In this document: positions 52,604 through 64,000 of the stretch, piece after piece | Position numbering within the stretch: position 1 is the first letter of the stretch | How the letters are laid out: each line of letters opens with the position of its first letter | Source: Haematococcus lacustris | Taxonomy: Eukaryota; Chlorophyta; Chlorophyceae; Chlamydomonadales; Haematococcaceae | Direction of reading: 5' to 3' | DNA length: 64,000 nt | Assembly (NCBI GenBank): GCA_030144725.1 | Contig: JASKMD010000012.1 | Coordinates: 9,092,928 to 9,156,927, forward strand | Translations under genes and position numbers: made by a program | The notes under the pieces: generated by a model | Told to the model about the DNA's origin: nothing | Database searches by the model: none | What the model saw: only the letters and a program-made list of their open reading frames with translations

Positions 52604-53680
52604 TTACGTGACGTGCTTTAGGAGCTTGCTCATGCGGGTGGCAACACCACCATAGTCACCCATGTTCACAGCTGCACTGTCTGCTGTGATGCTGGCGATG
52701 CAAGCACTGTCGAGGCCGTGGAGGAGCAGCTCCTGCATGCCGCTTACGTGACGTGCTTGCCCCAGCCCCAGCCTCAGCCCCAGCCCCAGCTGCTGCCCCA
52801 TCTGCTGCTGCTGCTGCCTCATCTGCTGCTGCGGCTGCCCCATCTGCTGCCCCAGCTGCTGCTCTGCTATCCCACATGCTGTCCCATCTGCTGCCCCATC
52901 TGCAGCCCCAGCCCCAGCCCCAGCCCCAGCCCCAGCCCCAGCCCCAGCCCCAGCCCCAGCCCCAGCCCCAGCCCCAGCCCCAGCCCCAGCCCCAGCCCCA
53001 GCCCCAGCCCCAGCCCCAGCCCCAGCCCCAGCCCCAGCCCCAGCCCCAGCCCCAGCCCCAGCCCCAGCCCCAGCCCCAGCCCCAGCCCCAGCCCCAGCCC
53101 CACCACAGGGACTCTGCTCCCAGCCTTCTGGCAGGTGCTGCGGGGTGACTGCTGCTGTCACTCGCAATACGAGCACCTTGCCATGGCGATCGCATGTGCA
53201 CCCATCAAATTGCAAGTGTATTGCCTCTGCACACCGCCTCAACACCTCCACTGAGACGGGGTGCTGCTCCAAAGCCAGCAGCTGCTGCCTCTGCTTGAGA
53301 GTGAGTGGAGAGTGGTGGGGGCGGCGTTTGTGCCGGTAGTTATGCACTTGACCCTGGAGGCTGCGTTGAGCAGCCCGTAGGGAGTGATTGGTAGCTGCCC
53401 CTCTGGATGCCACCTGCTGCAAAGCCGTATGCTCACCCTGCAAGCGTTGGTGTGCTGCCTGCAGGTCGTCTAAGTCGCCTTGCAACCCATCCACGGTGTC
53501 CATCAGGGACTGCTCCACATCCCGCAGCCGCTGCACCTCAGCCTGCAGGTCACGGTTTGTCGCTTGTGCCCTACTGGCTGCAGCCTTGATGTTGTTAGGG
53601 CAATGCTTATTGCCAGCCCTTAGCGAGTTGTTTAGTGCATTGAGCTGGGCACTATGCGCCTTGCTTAATCTCTTCCCCAT
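52604..53680 (-). CDS. coiled-coil protein with (Gly-Ala)n tract; C-terminus hAT-transposase-like
   Basis: 358 codons from ATG 53680. Residues about 30-120 are heptad-like and rich in Leu, Gln, Glu and Arg, predicting a coiled coil. A compact part with [14 protein letters not shown] follows. A (GAGCTGGGGCTG)-type tract (52902-53101) then encodes about 33 Gly-Ala dipeptides, followed by a Gln-rich stretch. The last 35 residues include [24 protein letters not shown]. That resembles the (D)GAsVN.G...GVa.r.. motif near the catalytic core of hAT-related and zinc-finger MYM-type transposase proteins. The stop follows at once, so any transposase domain is truncated or continues in another exon. A real single-exon gene or a transposase remnant are both possible. 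Confidence 0.5.
   Translation of the reverse strand: MGKRLSKAHSAQLNALNNSLRAGNKHCPNNIKAAASRAQATNRDLQAEVQRLRDVEQSLMDTVDGLQGDLDDLQAAHQRLQGEHTALQQVASRGAATNHSLRAAQRSLQGQVHNYRHKRRPHHSPLTLKQRQQLLALEQHPVSVEVLRRCAEAIHLQFDGCTCDRHGKVLVLRVTAAVTPQHLPEGWEQSPCGGAGAGAGAGAGAGAGAGAGAGAGAGAGAGAGAGAGAGAGAGAGAGAGAGAGAGAGAGAGAGAGAGAADGAADGTACGIAEQQLGQQMGQPQQQMRQQQQQMGQQLGLGLRLGLGQARHVSGMQELLLHGLDSACIASITADSAAVNMGDYGGVATRMSKLLKHVT
52902..53101. repeat. (CAGCCC)n hexamer tract
   Basis: About 33 CAGCCC hexamers, nearly perfect, inside the coiled-coil protein frame. All frames are open, so its coding status is not proven by the frame alone. Confidence 0.97.
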
Positions 53681-54243
53681 GGTTAGGGATTGAGAGGGGG
53701 TGGGTGAGTTGCTGAGCGAGTCTACGGTTGAAGGAGAGGTAGGGGAGAGGGGGTGGGGAAGGTAGGGGAGGTAGGGGAGATAGGGGAGAGGTAGGAGGCG
53801 AGGAGAAGGAGAGGTAGGGGGGAGGTGGCTGATGCCAGGCTGGGCTGCTGTGAGGAGGGGCTACTGGGAGCTGGGTGGGGTAGACGAGGTTGGGAGATGG
53901 TGGGTTAGGCTATGTTGGTGGTGGCCATGTGGCGGAGTGGTCAGCCAAGCTCAGTCGGCTCCTCATGCACCTGTAGCCATCAGCATGTGTACCTTGTAAG
54001 GGGTCAATCTTGACACATACAAACCCAATGATTGAGTTGCATAGTGCCACGGACGCGTTATTGAGTATGCTGTAACAAATTCGAGTGAGGCCAGGCTGTT
54101 TGATCAATGGTTGAAAACATAAAGCGGATCATAGCTGGAGGGGGTGACTAGTCCCTACTATGCCGCCCACCACTACAGCGATACAGCGCTGCCACACACG
54201 AATTCGGGTTCCTTCACATCCTCGCCAAGCGGCTTGCACCATC
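53681..54243. other. spacer before the second CACTC-ended element
   Basis: GGTAGGGGAGGTAGGGGAG repeats at about 53740-53830, then unique DNA. No gene seen. Confidence 0.5.
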
Positions 54244-54267
54244 CACTCACAGGAATTAGCAGTGTCA

Positions 54268-54785
54268 CCTGCGCAGTTTCCATGGGCAACTGCGCAGTTT
54301 CCATGGGCAACTGCGCAGTTTCCCATGGCTACTGCGCAGTTGCCCATAAAAACTGCGCAGTTGCCCATGAAAACTGCGCAGTTGCCCATGAAAACTGCGC
54401 AGCTGTCAATGGCAACTGCGCAGCTGGCAATGGCAACTGCGCAGCTGGCAATGGCAACTGCGCAGCTGACTATGGCAAATGCGCAGCTGACAATGGCAAC
54501 TGCGCAGCTGACAATGGCAACTGCGCAGCTGACAATGGCAACTGCGCAGCTGACAATGGCAACTGCGCAGCTGGCAATGGCAACTGCGCAGCTGGCAATG
54601 GCAACTGCGCAGCTGACAATGGCAACTGCGCAGCTGGCAATGGCAACTGCGCAGCTGACAATGGCTCATGCGCAGCTGGCAATGGCAACTGCGCAGCTGA
54701 CAATTGCAACTGCGCAGCTGGCAATGGCAACTGCGCAGCTGACAATGGCAACTGCGCAGCTGGCAATGGCAATTTCGCAGCTACA
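54268..54785. repeat. 21-bp satellite (AACTGCGCAGCTGACAATGGC)
   Basis: About 24 units. The first five carry TTTCCATGGG or TTGCCCATGAA variants, and later ones alternate GACAATG and GGCAATG. The 21-bp period is a multiple of three, so all frames stay open and give false Asn/Cys/Ala-rich proteins. Confidence 0.97.
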
Positions 54786-55610
54786 TTGGCTATATATTAA
54801 ATTTAGGTCATCAGGGTTGGTAGAAGTTGTGTCATCAATTGAGGTTCAGTAGCGACTGACAAGTGCCTTTTGCGAGGGGACACGGGTTCGACACCCGCAT
54901 TATAAATTCTTTCTTTCTTCTGCGAATATTTCCTTGCAACGTCATTGTGTTTCTGCGTTTGTGTACCATGCTCTGGGGCAACGCTGTTGCACAACTTCCC
55001 TTCATTTCTCTATCGTTTGTTCTGTGGGTCGTTGTGACAGCGGTAATTGCTGATGTTGATGGTCAACCTACGGTTGTTTCAGGTTGTTGTGTTGATGCAT
55101 GGCTAGGTTGATGCCTCAAGCCTATGTTTACACTTGGTTAAGACCGTGTAAACCTTAACTCATGTTGCCTGTGTCTAAGGCTCATCTCAATGGCTCATCT
55201 TAATTAATATAATCATAACCAGAAGACGATAACCAGAATAATCATAACCAGAATACTTACTATTACTGTAGGTTGGACTCTTACACTGTGTGGACCTTAC
55301 ACTCGTCATCAGACTCATTTACCAGCATCAAAGACATGAACAACGACAACATCATGAGAGGCAACGACATCATGACCAGCTGGCCTCCCACCACCACACC
55401 AACAGCACCACACAAGGCAACTTGAGCAGCAACAACAGCATGACGCACACCTGCCTATGTGTGCCTTGCGGTGCAAGTCGTGATGATGTGCAATGGCTAT
55501 TGATCTGCTGGTGCCATACTCAACCCCTCACTACTGTCCCTTGTGGCGCTTAGCCTGTGGAGCCTCCCCCCCACCCCTTCCCCAGCACCCTTCTGCTCGC
55601 CATGTGACTA
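54786..55610. other. unique DNA between two arrays, with a tRNA T-arm-like sequence
   Basis: At 54886-54901 CGGGTTCGACACCCG forms a perfect T-arm with a B-box-like core, but no matching acceptor or anticodon arm was found. ATAATCATAACCAGAA repeats lie at 55208-55255. No gene seen. Confidence 0.5.
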
Positions 55611-57455
55611 CTGCTCTGTTGCCATGTGGCTACTGCTCTGTTGTCATGTGGCTACTGCTCAGTTGCAACCTGCCACCTGCTCAGTTGCTATATGCCACCT
55701 GCTCAGTTGCTACATGCCACCTGCTCAGTTGCTACATGCCACCTGCTCAGTTGCTGCATGCCACCTGCTCAGTTGCTACCTTCCACCTGCTCAGTTGCTA
55801 CCTGCCACCTGCTCAGTTACTACCTGCCACCTGCTCAGTTGCTACATGCCACCTGCTCAGTTGCCACCTGCCACCTGCTCAGTTGCTACATGCCACCTGC
55901 TCAGTTGCCGCATGCCACCTGCTCAGTTGCCACCTGCCACCTGCTCAGTTGCTACAAGCCACCTGCTCAGTTATCAGCTGCCACCTGCTCAGTTGCCACA
56001 TGCCACCTGCTCAGTTGCTACATGCCACCTGCTCAGTTGCCGCATGCCACCTGCTCAGTTGCCACCTGCCACCTGCTCAGTTGCTACAAGCCACCTGCTC
56101 AGTTTTCAGCTGCCACCTGCGCAGTTGCCACCTGCCACCTGCTCAGTTGCTACATGCCACCTGCTCAGTTGCCGCATGCCACCTGCTCAGTTGCCACCTG
56201 CCACCTGCTCAGTTGCAACCTGCCTCCTGCTCAGTTGCTACATGCCAACTGCTCAGTTGCTACATGCCAACTGCTCAGTTGCTACATGCCACCTGCTCAG
56301 TTGCTATATGCCAACTGCTCAGTTGCAACTTGCCACCTGCTTAGTTGCTATATGCCAACTGCTCAGTTGCAACCTGCCACCTGCTCAATTGCCATATGGC
56401 AACTGCTCAGTTGTCACATGCCACCTGCTCAGTTGCTATATGCCAACTGCTCAGTTGCAACCTGCCACCTGCTCAGTTGCCACATAGCAACTGCTCAGTT
56501 GCAACCTGCCACCTGCTCAGTTGCTACATGCCACCTGCTCAGTTGCCGCATGCCACCTGCTCAGTTGCCACCTGCCACCTGCTCAGTTGCAACCTGCCAC
56601 CTGCTCAGTTGCTACATGCCAACTGCTCAGTTGCTACATGCCAACTGCTCAGTTGCTACATGCCACCTGCTCAGTTGCTATATGCCACCTGCTCAGTTGC
56701 TACCTGCCACCTGCTTAGTTGCTATATGCCAACTGCTCAGTTGCCACCTGCCACCTGCTCAATTGCCATATGGCAACTGCTCAGTTGTCACCTGCCACCT
56801 GCTCAGTTGCTATATGCCAACTGCTCAGTTGCAACCTGCCACCTGCTCAGTTGCCACATAGCAACTGCTCAGTTGCAACCTGCCACCTGCTCAGTTGCTA
56901 CATGCCACCTGCTCAGTTGCCGCATGCCACCTGCTCAGTTGCCACCTGCCACCTGCTCAGTTGCTACAAGCCACCTGCTCAGTTGCTACATGCCAACTGC
57001 TCAGTTGCTACCTGCCAACTGCTCAGTTGCTACATGCCACCTGCTCAGTTGCTATATGCCACCTGCTCAGTTGCTACCTGCCACCTGCTTAGTTGCTATA
57101 TGCCAACTGCTCAGTTGCCACCTGCCACCTGCTCAATTGCCATATGGCAACTGCTCAGTTGTCACCTGCCACCTGCTCAGTTGCTATATGCCAACTGCTC
57201 AGTTGCAACCTGCCACCTGCTCAGTTGCCACATAGCAACTGCTCAGTTGCAACCTGCCACCTGCTCAGTTGCTATATGCCAACTGCTCAGTTGTCACCTG
57301 CCACATGCTCAGTTGCCATGTGGCAACTGCTCAGTTGTCAACTGCCACCTGCTCAGTTGCCAAACTGCAACTGCTCAGTTGCAACATGCCACCTGCTGAG
57401 TTGCCATATGGCAACTGCTCAGTTGTCACCTGCCACCTGCTCAGTGTGGAGGTGG
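55611..57455. repeat. 22-bp satellite (CAGTTGCTACATGCCACCTGCT), left arm
   Basis: About 80 units of CTGCTCAGTTGC followed by TACATGCCAC, CACCTGCCAC, AACCTGCCAC or TATATGCCAA variants. A higher-order repeat of about 374 bp is visible (56345-56718 recurs as 56719-57092). Open frames of up to 411 aa are artefacts. Confidence 0.98.
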
Positions 57456-58740
57456 GAAGGTGGTGGTAGTGATGCCAAGGTGCCAAGGTAGGTAGGAGAA
57501 GGTCTGCTCTTGGCTGCTGGGAAGGGTAGGGAGGGAAGGGTAGGTGGCTGCGATGCCAGGGAGTAGAAGGCGAGGGGGAAGGGGGAAGTAGGAGGAGGGT
57601 GTGGTGGGGTGGGGTGGGGGATGGGGGGAAGGGAAGGGAGAGGGGGAAAGGTGAGGTACTAAGAGTTACCATCGGACCTGCAGCAAATACAGTGCGCGCT
57701 ATTGGTTAGGCTGGATAATAGTGGACACTGTAAGGCAAGGGCAAACCACTCACCGCTTACGCCTTGGTGCTCCGTGCTGCGCAATGCGCCTTGCTGGCTC
57801 CTTGTATTGGCTCTGCACCACCTGCCATATGGCAGCTAGCTCCTTACAACTTATGCCTTGCACCACATGCCGCCTAGCTGCCTCTCCTGGCTGCTGCTCT
57901 GGCTGCTAGTATTGGCTTGGGAGGTGGTGGTTGTGGTGGTGGGGGGAAGGGTCTCCTACCTGCTAGGAAGGCTAGGAAGTGGGGCTTGCTCTTGGCTGCT
58001 AGGAAGTGGGGCTTGCTCCAGATTGCAAGGCATGGTAGGGGTGGTGAGTGGCGAGGGGCATGGGGTGGGGTGGGGTCCTGGTGGGGTGGGGTGGGGTGGG
58101 GTGTTCCCCTTGGCTGCTCCTGGCTGCTCCCCTTTGTTGCGCCTTCTGGCTGCGCCTTCTGGCTGCGCCTCCTGGCTGCAGCAAACACACGGCAAAGCAG
58201 AGGTGAGACTAGGTAATCAGGGCCACTAACCGCTCACACTCAGCGAGGGGGTCAGCACTCACCGCTCACTCCATGCTGCTCCATGATCACTTCTTGGTGG
58301 CTCTTGCCTTGCTCTTACCGTGCTCGTACTAACCTCCGAAGCTGGTCTCCTACCTGCTCACACCTTGGGCTAGCTGTCTCCTCGCTGCTCGCAGAGAGGC
58401 AGGAGGGGAGGGGAGGGGAGGGGAGGGCAGGAGGGGAGGGGATGGAAGAAGTAGACCACCAGACCTGGTGTGATCACCTGACCTGCAGAAAGAGCCATGC
58501 TATCAATAGAGCTGTACTCAGGGCACTAATTGGCAGGGGGCTATCTACTCACCATTTGACCCTTGCTATGTCCTTGCTCTTCCTCCTCCTCCTCCTTGCT
58601 CCTTGCTGTGTCCTTACATGTTGCTGCTCTATGCCTATGCAACCACCTTGTTAGTACAAGGCAACACAACCCACCTGCAGGGGAAGGTAACGAGGTGGTG
58701 GTCGTCATCATTGCACTGCCGCACCTGCACAAGCAGAGAA
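57456..58740. other. G-rich core, left half, with minus-strand intron-like modules
   Basis: On the minus strand, GGTGAGTG...TTGCTGCAGGTC modules lie at about 57676-57757, 58166-58264 and 58482-58556. DNA between them is GGGTGGGG- or GGGAGG-rich. No protein domain. Confidence 0.6.
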
Positions 58741-59460
58741 AGTTGCATGGCTGCATTGGTGACGCTGGCGGCGAGGGTGGCTGCGTAGCGCTGCGGGGCT
58801 GCGCTGGCTATGAAGCTATCTGTGTGGCTGCGAGGTTGGCTGAGACAACTTGCGTGGTTGCAAATCCAGATCATCCTGAAAGGATGCTTTGCGTGGTGCC
58901 TAGGGATAGATGCAAGGCTGGGCAGCTGCGGGAATGCCTTGCCGCGGGGCGCTCGATGGCTAGTCGAGGCTGTGTGGTCTATGGGCCGTGGCCCCAGGCA
59001 AGACTGCGGCGAGCTAGCTGTGTTGCAGGCTTGCCGCGATTCTGGGCTCAGGAAAGTTATTCATAACTCCATGATGCCGTTTTTGAAGCGCGCAAAGAAA
59101 GGTGTGCTAGGTACCAGCGTCCCAGCAAGCCTCGCAGCCAGCCTCGCAGCTAGCCTCTCAGCCGGCCAACAACGCAGCCGCAATCTAGCCTGAAGCTCCG
59201 AGCCAGGTAACCCCGTAGCTGCCTCGCAACCCAGCCACACACCAACTCGCCACTCAGCAAAACTCCACCAGCCTGCTTCGCAACAATGCAGCCCTGCAAT
59301 CTGGCCTAAAGCTCCTAGGCTGCAGCCCCGTAGCTGCCTCGCAACCTAGTCACGTAGCCAAGCAACCTAGCCACAACAATACTCCGCCATCCTGCAACGC
59401 ACCCTGGCAATCTTGCGAGGTGTAGTCGCGTGCGTGCAAGCCGCGTGCACACAGCGCCAC
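58741..59460. other. centre of the second CACTC-ended element
   Basis: GGCTGCGAGGTTGGC-type words turn into CAGCCTCGCAGC-type words near 59100, matching the centre of the first element. Confidence 0.55.
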
Positions 59461-61140
59461 GCAGCTACCCCTTGCTCATCATTGGCGTTGTCCCACTCCA
59501 TTATCTGCTCAATTGTCTCATTATTTAGCCCTCCTTCATTGACACCCCTTCATTGACCCTCCTTCATTGTCCCACCCTTGCCGCAGACATCGCCCAGCCC
59601 CTCCCCTCCCAGCCCTTCCCAGGCCTGCCCCTCCCAGCTGCGCATCAGGTTAGGTCGGGTCTATGTACTGCCTGCCTGCTGCCCCATCACGGTGAGTACC
59701 TTGCCAGTTCCTAGCCGGTGAGTAGCAAGCTCCCTGCTAGTGTGTTGCAGCTAATAATCCCGACTAAAATGTCACCACGCCCCTTGCTTGCCGCAGGTCT
59801 AATGGTTCCACCTTTCCTTCCCGCCTCCTCCCTATCAATAACCCCGCCTCTCTGCCTGTCTCCCAGCGGCAGCCAGGAGCGGTGCTAGGGATTAGCTAGG
59901 GCTAGGGAGACGCCTCTCCTCCCCCCCCTCCTACTCTCCCATCTGCCTGGCCCTAGGAATATGAGCAGCATGGAGCGAGCGGTGAGTGCTGACCCCCTCG
60001 CTGAATAGTGATCACCGATCACTCAGCCTCACCTCTGGTTTGCCATGTGCTTGCTGCAGGTCTGACGGTCGCACTTAGTACTCCTTCCCCACCCACGCCC
60101 CCCTTCTCCTTTCCCATACCCACCAGGTGCTACCACCATCTACTACCACCTTCCAGTCTATCACCCTCCCCTCCCCTCTCCACACTTCTCCTCGCGCCAT
60201 GCCCCGCTCACCCTCCCGCCACCACCACCCACCATGACCTCCACCCCCCTGCCCTCCTCCACTCACCCCTCTTCTGCACCACGACCAGTTCAAGTTGCAT
60301 CAGTTATCCATGCTGATTGCACCAGTCTCCTAGGCAGGTTGCACATGGCAGCAGCATGGAAAAGGCATGGGAAAGGCATGGCATCATTATGGAAAAGGCG
60401 TGGAAACGGCATGGAAAAGGCATGGAAAAGGCATGCACACTAACCATCACTCATGTTCATAGCAAGCGCAGGTGCCACCCTGGACAATGGCAGTGGGCAT
60501 TATCATCACACATGCAGTGGCATTATCAATCCCCCTTCCCTCCCCATCACCTCCCCCCTGACGTCCCCACCATAAGCAGCCAGGAGGCAGCTGGCCCAAG
60601 GCATCTAGGAGGCCGGGTTTGGAGATTAGTAAGAGCATGGTAAGAAGTCATTATTAAGAAGTCATCATGGAGCAGCATGGAGTGAGCGGTGAGTGGCTAC
60701 CTCCTTGTTCGTTAATCGTTATCGCCTCCCCTCACCGCTGGCATGCCGTTTGTTTGCTGCAGGTTTTACAGTCACACCTACCTCCCATCTCCCTCCCCCC
60801 CACCCCCCTTCTCCTTTCCCATACCCACCAGGTGCTACCACCATGGACTACCACCTTCCAGTCTATCACCCTCCCCTCCCTTCTCCACATCTCTCCTCGC
60901 GCCATGCCCCGCCCGCCCTCCCACCACCACCACCAATAACCCCTCCTCCCCTCGCCTTGCCACCCCACCTACCCCACCCCACCCCACCCCTCTGCCTTTG
61001 AAGGAAGCGCGGGAGTCACCCTCAGTTCACATAGCTGTCAGATGCCAATGGCAGTGGCATTATCACCACACATGAATTGAGTACAGCCAAAGCACAAGCA
61101 CAGGGCAGTCCAAGATGGTTTGAGAAGCACTATAATGCAT
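59461..61140. other. C-rich core, right half, with plus-strand intron-like modules
   Basis: Plus-strand modules at about 59688-59799 (two donor-like GGTGAGTA), 59979-60063 and 60687-60764 run from GGTGAGTG to GCTGCAGGT. The DNA after the last two is a duplicated C-rich block of about 190 bp (CCCATACCCACCAGGTGC at about 60112 and 60818). Several GGAAAAGGCATGG repeats lie at 60356-60437. Confidence 0.6.
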
Positions 61141-61219
61141 CACTATGTTGTCAGCACTATATTGTAAAGCACTAAGTTGTCAGCAAAAGATAGCAATAGT
61201 ACAATACGTTGTAATTGTA

Positions 61220-62985
61220 AGAGAGCAGGAGCCACATGGTAACTGCGTAGTAGCCACATGGCAACAGAGCAGGTGCCATAATGAAACTGCGCAGTTGCGA
61301 CATGGAGACAGAGCAGTTGCCATGTGGAAACTGCGCAGTTGCCACATAGAAGCAGAGCAGGTGGCAGGTGAAACTGCGCAGGTGCCACATGGCAACTGAG
61401 CAGGTAGCAGGTGGCAACTGAGCAGTTGCCACTTTGCAACTGATCAGTTGCCACATGGCAACTGAGCATTTGCCACATGGCAACTGAGCAGGAGGCAGAG
61501 TGCAACTGAGCAGTTGCCATGTGTCAACTGAGCAGGTGGCAGGTAACAACTGAGCAGTTGCAACATGGCAGCTGAGCAGGTGGCAGAGTACAAATGAGCA
61601 GTTGCATGTAGCAGCTGAGCAGGTGGAAGAGTGCAACTGAGCAGTTGCATGTGGCAACTGAGCAGGTGGCAGAGTACAACTGAGCAGTTGCATGTAGCAG
61701 CTGAGCAGGTGGCAGAGTGCAACTGAGCAGTTGCATGTGGCAACTGAGCAGGTGGCAGAGTGCAACTGAGCAGGTGGCACAGTGCAACTGAGCAGTTGCA
61801 TGTGGCAACTGAGCAGGTGGCAGGGTACAACTGAGCAGTTGCATGTGGCAACTGAGCAGGTGGCACAGTGCAACTGAGCAGTTGCATGTGGCAACTGAGC
61901 AGGTGGCAGAGTACAACTGAGCAGTTGCATGTCGCAACTGAGCAGGTGGCAGAGTACAACTGAGCAGTTGCATGTCGCAACTGAGGAGGTGGCAGAGTGC
62001 AACTGAGCAGTTGCATGTGGCAACTGAGCAGGTGGCAGAGTGCAACTGAGCAGTTGCATGTGGCAACTGAGCAGGTGGCAGAGTACAACTGAGCAGTTGC
62101 ATGTGGCAACTGAGCAGGTGGCAGAGTGCAACTGAGCAGTTGCATGTGGCAACTGAGCAGGTGGCAGAGTACAACTGAGCAGTTGCATGTCGCAACTGAG
62201 CAGGTGGCAGAGTGCAACTGAGCAGTTGCATGTGACAACTGAGCAGGTGGCAGAGTACAACTGAGCAGTTGCATGTGGCAACTGAGCAGGTGGCAGAGTG
62301 CAACTGAGCAGTTGCATGTGGCAACTGAGCAGGTGGCAGAGTACAACTGAGCAGTTGCATGTGGCAATTGAGCAGGTGGCAGAGTACAACTGAGCAGTCG
62401 CATGTCGCAACTGAGCAGGTGGCAGAGTGCAACTGAGCAGTTGCATGTGACAACTTAGCAGGTGGCAGAGTACAACTGAGCAGTTGCATGTCGCAACTGA
62501 GCAGGTGGCAGAGTGCAACTGAGCAGTTTTATGTGGCAACTGAGCAGGTGGCAGAGTACAACTGAGCAGTTGCATGTGGCAACTGAGCAGGTGGCAGAGT
62601 ACAACTGAGCAGTTGCATGTGGCAACTGAGCAGGTGGCAGAGTACAACTGAGCAGTTGCATGTCGCAACTGAGCAGGTGGCAGAGTGCAACTGAGCAGCT
62701 GCATGTGGCAGCTGAGCAGGTGGCAGAGTGCAACTGAGCAGCTGCATGTGGCAGCTGAGCAGGTGGCAGAGTACAACTGAGCAGTTGCATGTCGCAACTG
62801 AGCAGGTGGCAGAGTGCAACTGAGCAGCTGCATGTGGCAGCTGAGCAGGTGGCAGAGTGCAACTGAGCAGCTGCATGTGGCAATTGAGCAGGTTGCAGAG
62901 TGCAACTGAGCAGCTGTCACATGGCAACTGAGCAGGTGGCAGGTGGCAACTGAGCAGTTGCCATTGCCAGCTGCGAAGGTGACCA
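61220..62985. repeat. 43-bp satellite (GCAACTGAGCAGGTGG / GCAACTGAGCAGTTGC), right arm
   Basis: About 40 units, each formed by two half-units around AACTGAGCAG. They are the reverse complement of the CTGCTCAGTT core of the left array. The outermost copies regain the CTGCGCAG form seen at 54268-54785, so both arms grade from CTGCGCAG to CTGCTCAG inward. Confidence 0.97.
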
Positions 62986-63024
62986 TGGTAACTGCGCAGG
63001 TGACGCTGCTAATTTGTGTGAGTG

Positions 63025-63400
63025 TCAGGAAGCTCGCGCAGCCATGTTTGCCGGACTTCGGTGGTGTGCGCCACCGACATGTCGTGCATCGCTAACGGAT
63101 AGCCAAGGACGTAGCTTGCCAGTGTAGCTAACCACGGTCTCTGATTGGGACACATCCGGGGTCACATGTGGCTGCCCGCATCGAAAGACTCCGATGGCAA
63201 TTCCAGTCGACCACTAAACGCGCAGTATCGCATTGCAGCAGACGCAGCAAACGTTACATCAAATGATGGAGTAAATGGGCCGCAGTTGCATGAAGATTAC
63301 CAACCCCATGTTGGGAACGCCTGAGCTGCGGCAACTGGTCAGCATGGGGCCTGACCTATGAAAATAATCACTGCCACCCACCCATCTGCCACTAGGGTAT
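63025..63400. other. flank of the second CACTC element, no gene recognised
   Basis: Unique DNA without a meaningful frame. Confidence 0.4.
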
Positions 63401-64000
63401 AGCCATGCGTATTAGCTCCGAGCCAAATTGCTAATATTAGCTCTTAGTTCCTTTTTCATGCGTTATAATAGTTAATAGCCTGCTGTTTAAGAGACTTAAT
63501 ACCCTCGCCGCATTTTAGAAAAGTGCAGGTCCAAAGTCGTTCATCCCGCATCCTCATACGGTGCTACATCGCCTCCGCCCTTCGCTCTGAAACAAAGTGT
63601 TCCTCCAAAAGTGCGGCTTCGCCGCACAGAATGCAGCCATAGAGCATCATAACTGAACTAAATTAGATAGTGGAAGCGCCCGGAGCGTTTTAGGCACCCA
63701 AAAAATACGGCGGCTGCTGGCTTCGGTCTCGAGCTGTTACGCTCCAGCGCCTCGGCCTTGCGTTTATACGGCATCTAAAAATACTGCTATTATAAGTACT
63801 AATTATTGCTAAAATTAGCACAAGGGGCGTCCGGGGATCGAGAGGTACGGTGTTCAATCCTTGCCAGATGCAGAGTTATCGCTATCTTTCGTGTCTGTCA
63901 AGAGACAGCCCTCCATTTAATAGCTGAAACTTGTTCCCGCAAACTTGCCAGCTGTAAGGGGGCACGTGACGTGTTGGGACTTGACATATACTTCATTGAA
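63401..64000. other. AT-richer segment with GC-rich hairpins, possibly organelle-derived
   Basis: GTGCGGCTTCGCCGCAC (about 63611-63627) is a perfect stem with a TTCG loop. Other GC-rich short palindromic words lie in AT-rich DNA (GCTAAAATTAGC at about 63809). This pattern is typical of volvocalean plastid or mitochondrial intergenic DNA. No gene was recognised. Confidence 0.4.

Larger units (their letters stand above)
54244..63024. mobile_element. 8.8-kb CACTC-ended (CACTA/En-Spm-like) non-autonomous element
   Basis: Left end CACTCACAGGAATTAGCAG (54244) and inverted right end CACTCACACAAATTAGCAG (to 63024) continue as an imperfect terminal inverted repeat of about 45 bp through GTCACCTGCGCAGTT. 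Both ends are bordered by TC (54242-54243 and 63025-63026), a 2-bp duplication. Inside, satellite arrays built on GCAACTGMGCAG point inward from both ends, and the core is G-rich left and C-rich right with intron-like modules. This is the same plan as 27852-38969 with a different repeat unit. No transposase was seen. Confidence 0.68.

Noticed and set aside
54886..54901. tRNA gene
   Set aside because: A perfect T-arm is present, but no acceptor, D or anticodon arm can be paired at the right spacing.
55493..57491. Long Cys/His/Leu-rich frames (up to 411 aa)
   Set aside because: Products of a 22-bp satellite without stop codons in any plus frame.
61172..62986. 604-aa minus-strand frame
   Set aside because: Same satellite family in inverted orientation; no non-repeat sequence of normal composition.

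Overview
The window looks like nuclear DNA of a GC-rich green alga, most likely a chlorophycean/volvocalean relative of Chlamydomonas. The host genes are intron-rich with GT-AG introns full of simple repeats. One gene encodes a thylakoid photosystem II assembly factor. The dominant mobile element is a non-LTR retrotransposon of the RandI/Dualen type (two endonucleases), a family known from Chlamydomonas. Gene models below were built by hand from reading frames, splice signals and family motifs.

Host gene block (about 4.3-22 kb). A decayed eIF6 copy (4324-5424) is followed by a complete 7-exon minus-strand gene for a TIGR04282/DUF2064 glycosyltransferase (7683-9866). Divergently, 227 bp away, lies a 6-exon plus-strand gene resembling LPA2 (10094-13336). 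Next is a cytochrome P450 with 13 assigned exons (15307-22007; its 5' exon was not found). Introns carry long (CCCTCA)n/(CCCTCG)n, (CCCCA)n, (CCCCCT)n and (CTG)n tracts.

Nested mobile block (about 22.7-51.9 kb). Two inverted arms of about 1.7 kb (22674-24350 and 49594-51865) carry the same three-exon hypothetical gene. Between them a non-LTR retrotransposon on the minus strand is bounded by a 13-bp target duplication (24402-24414 / 49173-49185). It encodes, in order: a membrane/secreted glycoprotein-like region, a Pro-rich region, a 2A peptide, two papain-like cysteine protease domains, an APE endonuclease, an in-frame UGA, reverse transcriptase, PHD finger, RNase H, a CCHC knuckle and a PD-(D/E)XK nuclease. 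Between RT and PHD sits an 11.1-kb insert (27852-38969) with 14-bp terminal inverted repeats starting CACTC and a 2-bp duplication. Removing it puts RT and the PHD/RNase H/nuclease part in one frame. A 142-bp copy of the LINE 3' end sits in frame inside the RT, and a 594-bp SINE-like element with the same 3' end sits in the right inverted arm.

Right block (about 52-64 kb). A coiled-coil protein gene or transposase-derived fragment (52604-53680) is followed by a second CACTC-ended element (54244-63024). It has the same architecture as the 11-kb insert: inverted subterminal satellite arrays around a core of G-rich (left) and C-rich (right) DNA with repeated intron-like modules. The two elements look like giant non-autonomous CACTA (En/Spm)-type transposons with hugely expanded subterminal repeats. 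The first 3.4 kb may be the edge of another satellite-rich element. The last 0.6 kb is AT-richer with GC-rich hairpins and may be organelle-derived.
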